Source of the DNA: Metabacillus idriensis
GTDB taxonomy: Bacteria; Bacillota; Bacilli; Bacillales; Bacillaceae
DNA length: 64,000 nt
NCBI RefSeq assembly: GCF_009674765.1
Contig: NZ_WKKF01000002.1
Coordinates: 434,001 to 498,000 of the forward strand
Reading direction: 5' to 3'
Shown: positions 20,980 to 35,795 of the stretch, piece after piece
How the letters are laid out: every line of letters starts with the position of its first letter
How positions within the stretch are numbered: the stretch's first letter is position 1
Notes under the pieces: model-generated
The model's database searches: none
The model's input: only the letters and a program-made list of their open reading frames with translations
What the model was told of the DNA's origin: nothing
Made by a program: the position numbers and the translations under genes

Positions 20980-21034
20980 AAAAGGTGAGAAAATATGTTT
21001 AGACTACCCGAACGAACCCAGAGGTGAAAGACTT

Positions 21035-21493
21035 TTGCAAAGAGTAACGAATTGCGTTTTGGTACAGGACAATAAAATTCTTCTCCTGCAAAAACCGAGA
21101 AGAGGATGGTGGGTGGCGCCTGGCGGAAAAATGGAGCAGGGTGAATCGATTAAAGACACTGTCATCCGAGAATATCGCGAAGAAACAGGCATATATTTAA
21201 AAAACCCAAAAATTAAAGGGATCTTCACCTTTATTATTAAAGATGGAAATGAAATTGTGTCAGAGTGGATGATGTTTACATTTTTTGCTACCGAGTTTAC
21301 AGGTGAGAATGTGGCAGAGTCTGAGGAAGGAAAGCTTAAGTGGCATTCATTAGATGAAGTAAGTGTTCTTCCTATGGCCCCAGGCGATCATCATATACTT
21401 GAATTTATGATGAAGGGTGCAGGGCTGATTTATGGCACCTTTACTTACACACCTGATTTTGAACTGCTGGCATATCGATTAGATCCGCAGTAA
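21035..21493 (+). CDS. yvcI: Nudix hydrolase YvcI
   Basis: 152 residues from TTG (AGAGGTGA eight bases upstream). The Nudix box [20 protein letters not shown], continuing into ETGI, is intact. Annotated in relatives as a putative 8-oxo-dGTP diphosphatase, but the substrate is not shown by sequence. First gene of the conserved rapZ-yvcK-whiA-crh group. Confidence 0.9.
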   Translation: MQRVTNCVLVQDNKILLLQKPRRGWWVAPGGKMEQGESIKDTVIREYREETGIYLKNPKIKGIFTFIIKDGNEIVSEWMMFTFFATEFTGENVAESEEGKLKWHSLDEVSVLPMAPGDHHILEFMMKGAGLIYGTFTYTPDFELLAYRLDPQ

Positions 21494-21545
21494 ACGGTTC
21501 ATTCATTTATATAAAAGCGCGAAAAAGAGAGAGGAGGCAATCTGC

Positions 21546-22433
21546 ATGAGTACAGGCAGTGTTCAGGATATTAAGATGGTGATTATTACAGGCATGTCAG
21601 GAGCAGGCAAAACGGTTGCCATTCAAAGCTTTGAAGATCTTGGTTATTTTTGTGTAGACAACCTGCCGCCTAATCTGCTTCCGAAGTTTCTTGAGCTGAT
21701 GAAGGAATCCGGCTCTAAAATGAACAAAGTTGCACTGGTGATGGATTTGCGGGGACGCGAATTTTTTGAAAGCCTGTTTCAGGCACTGGATGATATGGCG
21801 GAAAAGACTTGGATTAATCCTCAAATTCTTTTTCTGGATGCTAAGGATGCTACCCTTGTCACAAGATACAAGGAAACGCGCAGGTCTCATCCATTAGCCA
21901 CAACAGGTTTGCCTTTAGAAGGCATTAAAAACGAAAGAGAATTGCTTGAAGAGCTGAAAGGCCGCTCGCAGATGATTTTTGACACATCTGAATTGAAGCC
22001 TCGTGAACTGAGAGAAAAAATACTGAAGCAGTTTGCGGAAGATGCTGAGCATACTTTCTCGGTAAATGTGCTCTCATTCGGTTTTAAATACGGAGTGCCG
22101 ATCGATGCTGATTTAGTATTTGATGTCAGGTTCTTGCCGAATCCGCATTATATCGATCATATGAGACCGAAAACAGGCCTTGAAGAGGAAGTTTCCTCAT
22201 ATGTTCTAAAATGGGCAGAGACTCAGAAGTTTTTAGAAAAGGTCCTGGATTTGCTTACTTTCATGCTGCCTTATTATAAAAGAGAAGGAAAAAGCCAGCT
22301 TGTCATTGCAATAGGATGCACAGGCGGCCAGCACCGTTCGGTAACACTGGCGGAACACATTGCGAAGCACTACAAAGATGATTATCAGACGCACGTATCA
22401 CATCGTGATATTGAGCGCAGAAACCGTCATTAG
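21546..22433 (+). CDS. rapZ: RNase adapter protein RapZ (YvcJ), GTP/ATP-binding
   Basis: 295 residues. Walker A GMSGAGKT at ~17-24, the C-terminal RapZ domain with [16 protein letters not shown] and the signature [11 protein letters not shown]. The B. subtilis protein affects competence, and in enterics RapZ guides small-RNA decay. yvcK begins at the base after its stop. Confidence 0.96.
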   Translation: MSTGSVQDIKMVIITGMSGAGKTVAIQSFEDLGYFCVDNLPPNLLPKFLELMKESGSKMNKVALVMDLRGREFFESLFQALDDMAEKTWINPQILFLDAKDATLVTRYKETRRSHPLATTGLPLEGIKNERELLEELKGRSQMIFDTSELKPRELREKILKQFAEDAEHTFSVNVLSFGFKYGVPIDADLVFDVRFLPNPHYIDHMRPKTGLEEEVSSYVLKWAETQKFLEKVLDLLTFMLPYYKREGKSQLVIAIGCTGGQHRSVTLAEHIAKHYKDDYQTHVSHRDIERRNRH

Positions 22434-23393
22434 ATGACTGATACTGCAAATAGGCCAAAGGTTGTCATAATCGGCGGGGGTACCGGTTTGTCTGTACTAT
22501 TGCGGGGGTTAAAAGTATACCCTGTAGATATTACAGCAATTGTTACAGTTGCAGATGATGGCGGGAGCTCAGGCCGGCTCCGTGATGAACTCAAAATACC
22601 GCCGCCAGGTGACATTCGCAATGTGTTAGCTGCGCTTTCAGATGTTGAGCCGTTAGTAGAAGATTTATTTCAGCATCGTTTTAATAAAGGAAACAGTCTT
22701 ACAGGCCACTCTCTTGGAAATCTTATCTTGGCAGCGATGACGAATATTACAGGCGACTTTTTCCATGCTGTGAGGGAAATGAGCAAAGTCCTTAATGTGC
22801 GCGGAAAAGTTCTGCCTGCTGCAAATCGAAGCGTCGTCCTTCATGCTGAAATGGAGGATGGAACGATTGTTTCAGGAGAATCGAAAATTCCATACTCCGG
22901 CAAGAAGATTAAACGTGTCTTTTTATCACCTGAATCCATTGAGCCTCTTGAAGAGACGATCGAAGTGATTCGCCAGGCTGATTTAATTCTCCTGGGTCCG
23001 GGAAGCTTGTACACGAGCATCCTGCCGAATCTTCTCGTTCCAAAAATCGGTGATGAGGTCTGCAAGGCGAAAGCGAAAAAGGTTTATATTTGCAATGTAA
23101 TGACTCAGGCTGGTGAAACCCTTGATTTCACTGCAAGCGATCATGTAAAAGCTTTGAATGAACATATGAAATGCACGTTCATCGATACAATATTAGTGAA
23201 TGATGAAGAAATTCCTGATATGATGAAAGCATTATATGCAGAAGAACTGGCTAAACCTGTTTATTATGACATTGAAGCATTGCGGGATTTAGGACTCGAA
23301 ATTGTTCATGACAAGATTGTTTCCTATGAAAATAACGTTATCCGTCATGATACAGTAAAAGTTGCCAAGCTGCTGTATGATATGATCACTTAA
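22434..23393 (+). CDS. yvcK: Gluconeogenesis factor YvcK/MgfK (UDP-sugar-binding)
   Basis: 319 residues, CofD-like UPF0052 family. GGGTGLSVLLRGLK at the N-terminus, VADDGGSSGRLR, the GHSLGNLILAA block and LGPGSLYTS. Needed for morphology and growth on gluconeogenic carbon in B. subtilis. Immediately follows rapZ. Confidence 0.96.
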   Translation: MTDTANRPKVVIIGGGTGLSVLLRGLKVYPVDITAIVTVADDGGSSGRLRDELKIPPPGDIRNVLAALSDVEPLVEDLFQHRFNKGNSLTGHSLGNLILAAMTNITGDFFHAVREMSKVLNVRGKVLPAANRSVVLHAEMEDGTIVSGESKIPYSGKKIKRVFLSPESIEPLEETIEVIRQADLILLGPGSLYTSILPNLLVPKIGDEVCKAKAKKVYICNVMTQAGETLDFTASDHVKALNEHMKCTFIDTILVNDEEIPDMMKALYAEELAKPVYYDIEALRDLGLEIVHDKIVSYENNVIRHDTVKVAKLLYDMIT

Positions 23394-23517
23394 TTAACAA
23401 GGCTTTTTCAGGGAAATTACTGCTTCAGCCTGAAGTTCAGCAGCAATTTATGCGAAAAAGCCAAAAAAATAAAGAGTGCAAACGAATGCATTCATATGGA
23501 TTGGAGGGTGCAGAAAG

Positions 23518-24468
23518 ATGTCCTTTGCTTCTGAAACAAAAAAAGAATTAACCAACATAGAATCTAAAGCCTGTTGTTTAAAAGCGGAGTTATCTGCACT
23601 CATCCGAATGAACGGCTCTCTTTCTTTTTCGAATCGAAAATTAATCCTGGACATTCAAACCGAAAATGCAGCAATAGCTAGAAGAATATATACTCTCTTA
23701 AAAAAGCAGTATGACGTTTCTGTCGAGCTGCTTGTGCGGAAGAAAATGCGTTTGAAAAAGAATAACGTCTATATCGTTCGGCTGATAGAAAAAGCTCGTG
23801 AAATATTAGAGGACCTTGGAATACTCGGAGAGAACTTTACGTTTGAAAGAAGTATTTCCGAGGAGCTTGTTAAAAAGAAATGCTGCAAGCGATCCTATAT
23901 AAGGGGTGCATTTTTGGCAGGAGGATCGGTTAATAATCCGGAGACTTCATCCTATCATTTAGAGATTTTTTCATTATATAAAGAGCACAATGACTCTCTG
24001 TGTGAACTAATGAATTCCTTCCATTTAAACAGCAAAACGCTCGAACGGAAAAAAGGATACATTACCTATTTGAAGGAAGCAGAAAAAATATCTGATTTTC
24101 TCAGTATCATCGGGGGACATCAGGCACTTCTCCGCTTTGAAGATGTGCGGATTGTCCGCGATATGAGAAACTCCGTCAACCGTCTCGTCAATTGTGAAAC
24201 CGCTAACTTAAACAAAACAATTGGAGCAGCCATACGCCAAGTCGAGAATATTAAATTCATCGATGAAAAAATGGGTCTTGAAGCACTGCCCGACAAATTA
24301 AGCGAAATTGCACGTCTTCGGGTAGAGTATCAGGATGTAACGCTTAAAGAATTGGGTGAAATGGTTTTAAGCGGAAAAATCAGCAAGTCAGGCATCAATC
24401 ACCGCCTGAGAAAGCTTGACGAAATTGCAGAACAACTAAGAAATGGCCAGCCGGTAACGATCAAATAA
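23518..24468 (+). CDS. whiA: DNA-binding protein WhiA
   Basis: 316 residues from the ATG at 23518 (TTGGAGGGTG upstream), the same length as B. subtilis WhiA. LAGLIDADG-like N-terminal domain ([14 protein letters not shown]) and a C-terminal helix-turn-helix ([17 protein letters not shown]...[12 protein letters not shown]). Affects cell division and chromosome segregation. The extra 14 upstream in-frame codons lack a ribosome site. Confidence 0.97.
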   Translation: MSFASETKKELTNIESKACCLKAELSALIRMNGSLSFSNRKLILDIQTENAAIARRIYTLLKKQYDVSVELLVRKKMRLKKNNVYIVRLIEKAREILEDLGILGENFTFERSISEELVKKKCCKRSYIRGAFLAGGSVNNPETSSYHLEIFSLYKEHNDSLCELMNSFHLNSKTLERKKGYITYLKEAEKISDFLSIIGGHQALLRFEDVRIVRDMRNSVNRLVNCETANLNKTIGAAIRQVENIKFIDEKMGLEALPDKLSEIARLRVEYQDVTLKELGEMVLSGKISKSGINHRLRKLDEIAEQLRNGQPVTIK

Positions 24469-24493
24469 CAAGGGGAAAGAAGAGGGGATCCAC

Positions 24494-24751
24494 ATGGTTG
24501 AGAAACAGGTTGAAGTTCGTTTGAAGACAGGCTTACAAGCCCGTCCCGCAGCACTATTTGTACAAGAGGCTAATCGTTATTCATCAGACATCTTTTTAGA
24601 GAAAGACGGGAAAAAGGTGAATGCGAAGAGCATCATGGGGTTAATGAGTCTTGCAATCAGCACGGGCTCAGTGGTTACTCTTATCGCAGAAGGCCACGAC
24701 GAGTCAGAAGCTTTAGAAGTTTTAACTCAATATGTGAAGCAAGAAGCATAA
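24494..24751 (+). CDS. crh: HPr-like catabolite repression protein Crh
   Basis: 85 residues. Homologous to HPr, but residue 15 is Gln (TGLQARPAA) instead of the PTS His, while Ser46 (NAKSIMGLM) is kept. Crh therefore serves regulation rather than sugar transport, being phosphorylated by HprK and acting with CcpA. Ribosome site GAAAGAAGAGGGGATCC upstream. Confidence 0.97.
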   Translation: MVEKQVEVRLKTGLQARPAALFVQEANRYSSDIFLEKDGKKVNAKSIMGLMSLAISTGSVVTLIAEGHDESEALEVLTQYVKQEA

Positions 24752-24775
24752 AACGGCCTTTGGCCGTTTTTTTTG
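24750..24775 (+). terminator. Terminator of crh
   Basis: AAACGGCC ttt GGCCGTTT followed by a T run directly after the crh stop. Confidence 0.9.
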
Positions 24776-24860
24776 CTTAATTAGAAGACAGCTGAGCGGA
24801 TTTAATGGATTTGACTGTCAAAACTGTTCGAATTATTAGAGGAAATCGGCTTCATCGCAC

Positions 24861-24892
24861 AAAAAAGCAGAACGACCCTTGGTCGTTCTGCT
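24861..24892 (-). terminator. Terminator of clpP
   Basis: AGCAGAACGACC...GGTCGTTCTGCT stem with T run on the minus strand, just beyond the clpP stop. Confidence 0.9.
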
Positions 24893-24900
24893 GTGTCTGA

Positions 24901-25500
24901 TTATTTTTTATCAGGCAATGTATTGCGAGTCATCACTTTATCAATCAAGCCGTACTCAAGAGCACGTTCTGCCGTCATGAAGTTGTCGCGGTCTGTATCG
25001 CGAGCGATCACTTCGATTGGCTGGCCAGTGCGGTCAGCAAGAATTTGATTCAGCTTATCACGCAAGAACAAGATGCGTTTTGCAGCGATCTCAATTTCAG
25101 TTGCCTGACCTTGAGCTCCGCCAAGAGGCTGATGAATCATAACTTCACTGTTTGGAAGAGCATAGCGTTTGCCTTTAGCGCCTGCTGCAAGGAGGAATGC
25201 TCCCATTGAAGCGGCCATACCAATGCAGATTGTTGATACTTGCGGTTTAATGAACTGCATTGTATCGTAAATCGCCATACCGGCTGTAATCGAACCGCCA
25301 GGGCTGTTAATGTAGATAGAGATGTCTTTCTCTGGATCTTCAGCTTCCAAGAATAAAAGCTGTGATACAATTGAGTTTGCCACGTTATCGTCAATTCCGC
25401 TTCCAAGCATGATAATGCGGTCTTTTAAAAGACGTGAATAAATGTCATATGCACGTTCACCGCGGTTCGTTTGTTCAATAACTGTAGGGATTAAATTCAT
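24901..25500 (-). CDS. clpP: ATP-dependent Clp protease proteolytic subunit
   Basis: 199 residues from the ATG at 25500, with AAAAGGAGGAAATACG directly upstream on the minus strand. The 24 codons further upstream in frame are not coding. Ser-His-Asp triad: the Ser lies in [14 protein letters not shown], the His in [16 protein letters not shown], the Asp in the DRDNFM region. Serine protease core working with ClpC/ClpX/ClpE. Preceded by a CtsR operator. Confidence 0.98.
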   Translation of the reverse strand: MNLIPTVIEQTNRGERAYDIYSRLLKDRIIMLGSGIDDNVANSIVSQLLFLEAEDPEKDISIYINSPGGSITAGMAIYDTMQFIKPQVSTICIGMAASMGAFLLAAGAKGKRYALPNSEVMIHQPLGGAQGQATEIEIAAKRILFLRDKLNQILADRTGQPIEVIARDTDRDNFMTAERALEYGLIDKVMTRNTLPDKK

Positions 25501-25543
25501 CGTATTTCCTCCTTTTAAATAAAGGTAAATTTTATGTACTCTC

Positions 25544-25573
25544 ATCATACAACTATGGTCAATAAAGGTCAAA
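25544..25573 (-). promoter_or_regulatory. CtsR operator overlapping the clpP sigma-A promoter
   Basis: On the plus strand GGTCAAT AAA GGTCAAA (25557-25573), the tandem heptad of the CtsR heat-shock repressor. On the minus strand the upstream heptad supplies the -35 TTGACC, followed by a 17-bp spacer and -10 TATGAT, so repressor and polymerase compete. Confidence 0.9.
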
Positions 25574-25657
25574 CGAAACGCTGTTCTTTGATGCTTTTTC
25601 TTGCACTTAATTGACGGATTTGTCTGGCAGAGCTAAACGGAAAATTTCGCATTACAC

Positions 25658-25778
25658 GGTGTCCAGCTCCACCTCCTAGTCCCTCGGCCAGAACAAATTC
25701 CCCCAAAAAGTCAAACCCGGACTTTTCGGGTGAATTCTTATCTGTCTGTCGGGCCTGACCAGTCGGTTCCGCTTTTCT
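25658..25778 (+). repeat. Interspersed hairpin repeat, copy C
   Basis: Contains GTCCAGCTCCA, CCCTCGGCCAGAACAAA, the AAAGTC...GACTTTT hairpin, CTTATCTGTCTGTCGGG and GGTTCCGCTTTTC. Lacks the DnaA-box-like head of copies B, E and F. Confidence 0.85.
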
Positions 25779-26032
25779 ATGTATATGTCCCAATTGCCGA
25801 CTGTAACCATGTTACCCAATTATTCTTTTTTTCAAACGGGAGGAGCGCGGCTTGCTGGCCCTTTTTTGCATGTCTCGTAGTTCAAAGTTCTGCCGAAACT
25901 TTTATAACGTATGTATTCGGCAGGCTCTTCAAAAAATCCTTTATATTCCGTTCAACTGCCTGCTGTCTTTAAGGCAAGAAAGGTATATTGCCCGGTTTTC
26001 TTCAGTAATTTACTCAGGTCCAAAAATACCGC
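25779..26032. other. Gap without recognisable gene
   Basis: Between repeat C and the tRNA promoter. A short palindrome GTAACCATGTTAC is present near 25805; overlapping open frames have no ribosome site or recognisable domain. Confidence 0.5.
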
Positions 26033-26062
26033 TTGATACATGTGCTGGTTTTATCGTATAAT
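26033..26062 (+). promoter_or_regulatory. Promoter of the tRNA-Arg gene
   Basis: TTGATA, 18-bp spacer, TATAAT, 29 bp upstream of the mature tRNA 5' end. Confidence 0.7.
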
Positions 26063-26090
26063 AGCGCTACTGACTAATAAACTTTTTTAT

Positions 26091-26166
26091 GCGCTCGTAG
26101 CTCAGTTGGATAGAGCGGTGGTTTCCGGTACCACGTCTGTCGGAGGTTCGAATCCTCTCGAGCGCG
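26091..26166 (+). tRNA. tRNA-Arg (anticodon CCG)
   Basis: Cloverleaf fits: acceptor GCGCTCG/CGAGCGC, D-arm GCTC..GAGC, anticodon arm GTGGT/ACCAC with loop TTCCGGT (anticodon CCG at 26125-26127), T-arm GGAGG TTCGAAT CCTCT. CCA is not encoded. Same position relative to clpP as in B. subtilis. Confidence 0.95.
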
Positions 26167-26174
26167 TCACTTTT

Positions 26175-26212
26175 AGAAAGAGCTGGTTCTCATAACCAGC
26201 TCTTTCTTTTTT
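26175..26212 (+). terminator. Terminator of tRNA-Arg
   Basis: GAAAGAGCTGGTT ctcat AACCAGCTCTTTC followed by T-rich sequence. Confidence 0.92.
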
Positions 26213-26286
26213 ATTGTTCCGTGATAAAATTGACTAAAAAGAGTTTAAGCTATTGCAAGAAAGCCCAACATGACCAAATAATAATG

Positions 26287-26319
26287 AAAAAAAGCCCCGC
26301 CAGGTTAACCTGGCGGGGC
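26287..26319 (-). terminator. Minus-strand terminator downstream of yvfG
   Basis: GCCCCGCCAGG ttaa CCTGGCGGGGC, followed on the minus strand by seven T. It lies ~140 bp past the yvfG stop. Confidence 0.85.
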
Positions 26320-26455
26320 ATGTTTGAATGGAATTAGAAATAATATGTAAGAGTCCAGTAAGCCGCACTGGACAAGAAGTGTATATTGCCGTGCTTGACG
26401 ACTCAACATTTCCTATTGTAAGGCATGAATCACATTTTGTGAACAGGTAAATTTT

Positions 26456-26674
26456 TCAATTATTTATAGATTTGATCGTATTGTAGGCCTCGTCCAAATT
26501 CTGGATCCGTTTTAAAACCACTGAGTTTTTTGTAAGCTGATCCTGAACCAGTGCGGATACGACTGATCGATAATAGCGGTTCATGGCATCAAGCTTCGGA
26601 ACATGACCTTCATTCTGTTTAATGTGCTCTTTAAAATTTTGCTCAAAGTAGGGCACTGAAAATAACTCACTCAT
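26456..26674 (-). CDS. yvfG: YvfG family protein
   Basis: 72 residues from the ATG at 26674 (CAAAGGAGAGATATCA upstream); the 11 codons further upstream are excluded. Helical, no membrane segment, with the conserved MNRYYRSVVSALVQDQLTKN. It is divergent from sigL, the same arrangement and length as in B. subtilis. Function unknown. Confidence 0.92.
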   Translation of the reverse strand: MSELFSVPYFEQNFKEHIKQNEGHVPKLDAMNRYYRSVVSALVQDQLTKNSVVLKRIQNLDEAYNTIKSINN

Positions 26675-26752
26675 TGATATCTCTCCTTTGAAGTTCTTTC
26701 CATACAATGATGGACCGTTTTCGTGTAAAATGAGAAGCAGGGGGAACGAACT

Positions 26753-28072
26753 ATGGATATGAAAGTCGGTTTATTTCAAGAGCAATCATTAAAACTCAAT
26801 ATGACTCAAGAATTAAAGCAAGCGATTACTCTCCTTCAATATTCTTCTATGGAGCTTGCCTCCTATATAGAGGACCTTACCCTTGAAAATCCCCTCATCG
26901 AATTAAAAGAAAAGCCTGAATCAGGCGTATTGTATCATACCTCATCACGGACAAAAATGACAAGTTCATCAAAGAACAGCGATATGATTGAAAACGTATC
27001 GAGTCTTGGGACGACACTGCAGCAGCATTTGGAAGCACAGCTGCTTGGAATGAAGCTGACTCCATCAGAAAAGCGTACTCTTCATATTCTGATACAGGCT
27101 CTTGATCCTAACGGGTACATAGAGGCGGACCTTAGTGTGCTTTCCGACAAATTCAATTTAAGTGCTGATGAGTTAAATCAGCAGCTGACCGTCTTGCAAA
27201 AGCTAGACCCGGCAGGAGTAGGAGCAAGGAATCTGCAGGAATGCATTTCCATTCAGCTTGCAAGGCTGCCCAAACGAAATAAAACAGCCGAATTAATTGT
27301 GAACGACTATTTCTACTTATTCGCGGAAAAATCATGGAAAGAGCTTGCAAAAAAAACAAAGCTTGATTTGAAAGAAATTCAAAACGTCCAGGATTTCATA
27401 AAAACGCTGCATCCTCGCCCTGGACTTGCCTATCATCACGTTCATGATAACTATATTGTTCCTGAGCTGACCGTAGCTAAAGTTCACGGGGAATGGCAAG
27501 TTATGTACAACGATGACATTTCTCCAAAGGTGGCCGTCAACTCTGCCTATGAATCTAATTTTTCTTCTATAGAAGATTCAGAAGTAAAGCATTATCTGTC
27601 TGCAAAGCTCAATCAATGCAGATGGCTGATTAAAACGCTCAATCAGCGGAAAGAGACAATGATGAAAGTAATGAAAGAAATTGTCCGGAGACAAACGGAC
27701 TTTTTCGAAAAAGGCGAATTATTCATGAAACCGCTGACATTAAAGGTGATTGCTGATGCAATTGAAGTTCACGAATCTACTGTCAGCCGGACAGTTAGGG
27801 AAAAGTATGTTCAGACTCCTCATGGACTATATGAGCTGAAGTTTTTTTTCTCGAATGGTTTAGAGCAATCTTCACAGGAGATTACTTCTTCAACTGTAAA
27901 AACGATCATAGAACAAATGATCGAAAAGGAAGATAAGCTTGCGCCGCTGTCCGATCAGAAAATTGTATCCAAGCTTGCTGTTGATCATCAAATCGATGTA
28001 TCAAGAAGAACGGTGGCTAAATACAGGGATCAGTTAGGCATTGCCTCGTCTTCTGCAAGAAAACGATATTAG
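26753..28072 (+). CDS. sigL: RNA polymerase sigma-54 factor
   Basis: 439 residues. Region I is glutamine/leucine-rich (LFQEQSLKLNMTQELKQAI), followed by the core-binding domain, a helix-turn-helix (VHESTVSRTVREKY) and the C-terminal RpoN box as SRRTVAKYR. Drives -24/-12 promoters that need enhancer-binding activators, for example amino-acid catabolism genes in Bacillus. GGGGGAACGAACT precedes the ATG. Confidence 0.98.
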   Translation: MDMKVGLFQEQSLKLNMTQELKQAITLLQYSSMELASYIEDLTLENPLIELKEKPESGVLYHTSSRTKMTSSSKNSDMIENVSSLGTTLQQHLEAQLLGMKLTPSEKRTLHILIQALDPNGYIEADLSVLSDKFNLSADELNQQLTVLQKLDPAGVGARNLQECISIQLARLPKRNKTAELIVNDYFYLFAEKSWKELAKKTKLDLKEIQNVQDFIKTLHPRPGLAYHHVHDNYIVPELTVAKVHGEWQVMYNDDISPKVAVNSAYESNFSSIEDSEVKHYLSAKLNQCRWLIKTLNQRKETMMKVMKEIVRRQTDFFEKGELFMKPLTLKVIADAIEVHESTVSRTVREKYVQTPHGLYELKFFFSNGLEQSSQEITSSTVKTIIEQMIEKEDKLAPLSDQKIVSKLAVDHQIDVSRRTVAKYRDQLGIASSSARKRY

Positions 28073-28086
28073 GATGTGTATATAGG

Positions 28087-28344
28087 ATGCTTTTAAAAAT
28101 ATATTCGAGAACCAGCTGTCCTCTTTGTGTGGAAGCTCTAGAGGAGCTTGAAAAGCTGAAAGAGAGCATGGATATAGAAATCGAGGTCGTTGATATTTAC
28201 AGCGACGATGCTCTGCTTGAACAGTATCAGCTAATGATTCCTGTCGTTGAATATGAGGGAATGGTGCTTGGATACGGTAAAATTAAAAAAGATTTTATAA
28301 GAAAGCGGTTACTTGATAAAAAGCAAGAAACAATAGTTGAATAA
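28087..28344 (+). CDS. Glutaredoxin-like (thioredoxin-fold) small protein
   Basis: 85 residues with the redox-type motif SRTSCPLC near the N-terminus, LMIPVVEYEG (cis-Pro) in the middle and a basic C-terminal helix, as in DUF836/glutaredoxin-family proteins often encoded beside cggR in Bacillaceae. Starts 14 bp after sigL with a weak ATAGG ribosome site. Redox partner unknown. Confidence 0.8.
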   Translation: MLLKIYSRTSCPLCVEALEELEKLKESMDIEIEVVDIYSDDALLEQYQLMIPVVEYEGMVLGYGKIKKDFIRKRLLDKKQETIVE

Positions 28345-28353
28345 GCATTTTCA

Positions 28354-28392
28354 CCCTGCTAAAATGAAAATATAGCAGGGATGATTTTTTTT
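28354..28392 (+). terminator. Terminator separating sigL unit from the gap operon
   Basis: CCCTGCTA...TAGCAGGG stem followed by a run of T. Confidence 0.88.
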
Positions 28393-28400
28393 AGGGATAG

Positions 28401-28436
28401 TGGGACATAATACGTCATAGAGGGACACTTTTCGTC
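28401..28436 (+). promoter_or_regulatory. CggR operator (two direct half-sites)
   Basis: TGGGAC-N6-CGTC, 4 bp, AGGGAC-N6-CGTC. This reproduces the B. subtilis CggR operator layout CGGGAC-N6-TGTC repeated with a 4-bp gap. It lies 130 bp upstream of cggR, so the repressor should block transcription into the operon until fructose-1,6-bisphosphate accumulates. Confidence 0.85.
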
Positions 28437-28473
28437 CCGTAGGATTTAATGGTTAAGGAAGTATTCACATCTG

Positions 28474-28546
28474 TGTCTAGTTCCAGCGCCTAACTCCTCG
28501 GTCAGTACTGCTCTGCCGGAGCTGACCAAGGCGCTTCCGCTTTTCT
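28474..28546 (+). repeat. Interspersed hairpin repeat, copy D (short form)
   Basis: Only the two ends are present: GTCTAGTTCCAGCGCC...CTCCTCGGTCAG joined to CCGGAGCTGACCAAGGCGC, which pair as a hairpin. The central part seen in other copies is missing. It lies in the cggR 5' untranslated region, between operator and start codon. Confidence 0.85.
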
Positions 28547-28566
28547 ATTTGAAAGGGAATTTGTAA

Positions 28567-30653
<2,087 letters not shown>

Positions 30654-30655
<2 letters not shown>

Positions 30656-30681
30656 TCCTTAAGTCTCCCGAGACTTGGATT
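30654..30681 (+). promoter_or_regulatory. Hairpin at the gapA 3' end (processing or stabilising element)
   Basis: AATCC TT AAGTCTC cc GAGACTT GGATT, without a T run, overlapping the gapA stop. Not a classical terminator; it probably marks an mRNA processing or 3'-protection site separating cggR-gapA from the rest. Confidence 0.6.
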
Positions 30682-30708
30682 ACAACCAAAACTAAGGTTA
30701 TAATGAAT

Positions 30709-30747
30709 GCAAAGGGGAAGGGGAATACAAGGCCCCCTCCCTTTTGC
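30709..30747 (+). promoter_or_regulatory. Strong GC hairpin in the gapA-pgk spacer
   Basis: GCAAAGGGGAAGGGG...CCCCCTCCCTTTTGC, followed by TTTG. It may partially terminate or block exonuclease between gapA and pgk. Confidence 0.6.
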
Positions 30748-30790
30748 TTTGTATGCCATACCATTCCAATTAAAGGAGGAATTCCTGAAG

Positions 30791-31975
30791 ATGAACAAAA
30801 AGTCAGTAAAAGACATCGAGGTAAAAGGGAAAGTTGTCTTCTGCCGTGTAGACTTCAACGTACCGATGAAAGATGGCCAAGTAACAGATGACACACGCAT
30901 TCGTGCAGCAATACCTACTATTCAGTACTTAACAGAGCAAGGTGCAAAGGTTCTATTAGCAAGCCATTTAGGCCGTCCAAAAGGACAAGTTGTTGAGGAG
31001 CTTCGTTTAAACGCAGTTGCAGAGCGTCTTCAAGAATTACTTGGCAAAAATGTAGCGAAAGCAGACGAAGCTTATGGCGACTCTGTAAAAGCTGAAATCT
31101 CTAAAATGCAGGAAGGCGACATACTTCTATTAGAAAACGTTCGTTTCTACCCTGGTGAAGAGAAAAATGATCCTGAGCTTGCAAAAGCATTCGCTGAGCT
31201 TGCTGATGTCTATGTAAATGACGCATTCGGAGCAGCACACCGTGCACACGCTTCAACTGCAGGCATTGCAGACCACATTCCGGCTGTAGCAGGATTCCTA
31301 TTGGAAAAAGAATTAGAAGTATTGGGCAAAGCATTATCAAACCCGGAGCGTCCGTTCACAGCAATTATCGGCGGAGCTAAAGTAAAAGACAAAATTGGTG
31401 TCATCGATCACCTCTTAGATAAAGTAGACAACATCATCATCGGCGGCGGACTTGCTTATACATTCATTAAAGCATTGGGCCACGAGGTTGGAAAATCTCT
31501 TCTTGAAGAAGATAAAGTTGAGCTTGCTAAATCGTTCATGGATAAAGCGAAGAAAAATGGCGTTAACTTCTACATGCCTGTTGACGTAGTTGTCGCGGAT
31601 GATTTTTCAAATGATGCAAACATTAAAGTTGTGCCGATCGACAGCATTCCAAGTGATTGGGAAGGCTTAGATGCAGGTCCGAAATCCCGTGAAATCTATG
31701 CAGATGTTATTAAGAATTCAAAGCTTGTGATCTGGAACGGACCGCTTGGCGTATTTGAATTAGATGCATTTGCAGAGGGTACAAAGTCTGTGGCTGTAGC
31801 ACTTTCAGAAGCAAAAGATACATACACAGTCATCGGCGGCGGAGATTCTGCAGCTGCAGTAGAAAAATTCAACATGGCAGACAAAATGGATCACATTTCA
31901 ACAGGCGGCGGAGCATCTCTTGAATTCATGGAAGGCAAAGAGCTTCCAGGAGTTGTCGCTTTAAACGATAAATAA
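30791..31975 (+). CDS. pgk: Phosphoglycerate kinase
   Basis: 394 residues from the ATG at 30791 (AAAGGAGGA upstream); the longer upstream frame runs through the hairpin and is excluded. [11 protein letters not shown] substrate site, [35 protein letters not shown] and the C-terminal [11 protein letters not shown]-yielding step of glycolysis. Confidence 0.98.
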   Translation: MNKKSVKDIEVKGKVVFCRVDFNVPMKDGQVTDDTRIRAAIPTIQYLTEQGAKVLLASHLGRPKGQVVEELRLNAVAERLQELLGKNVAKADEAYGDSVKAEISKMQEGDILLLENVRFYPGEEKNDPELAKAFAELADVYVNDAFGAAHRAHASTAGIADHIPAVAGFLLEKELEVLGKALSNPERPFTAIIGGAKVKDKIGVIDHLLDKVDNIIIGGGLAYTFIKALGHEVGKSLLEEDKVELAKSFMDKAKKNGVNFYMPVDVVVADDFSNDANIKVVPIDSIPSDWEGLDAGPKSREIYADVIKNSKLVIWNGPLGVFELDAFAEGTKSVAVALSEAKDTYTVIGGGDSAAAVEKFNMADKMDHISTGGGASLEFMEGKELPGVVALNDK

Positions 31976-32056
31976 GTTCTTTTACAAAATAGAAGCTGTG
32001 TGCACCAATCTGATGGTTTTTCCATTGCATGCAGCCCTGTTAGCAAAAGAGCCTAA

Positions 32057-34379
<2,323 letters not shown>

Positions 34380-34401
34380 CCATTTAAAAGGAGAGAAATA
34401 A

Positions 34402-35697
<1,296 letters not shown>

Positions 35698-35709
35698 TGA
35701 ATGAATAAG

Positions 35710-35746
35710 AAACCGCCCGGGATTTAGATCTTGGGCGGTTTTTTTG
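35710..35746 (+). terminator. Terminator of the gap operon
   Basis: AAACCGCCC...GGGCGGTTT stem plus a T run after eno. Confidence 0.92.
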
Positions 35747-35795
35747 TGGGTACATTTTTAGTAGAGGGGCGCCACAAAGGAGTTCTTTCTGCACG

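Noticed and set aside
25730-26061. Two overlapping open frames between clpP and the tRNA gene
   Set aside because: They begin inside repeat C, contain no recognisable domain and lack ribosome sites.
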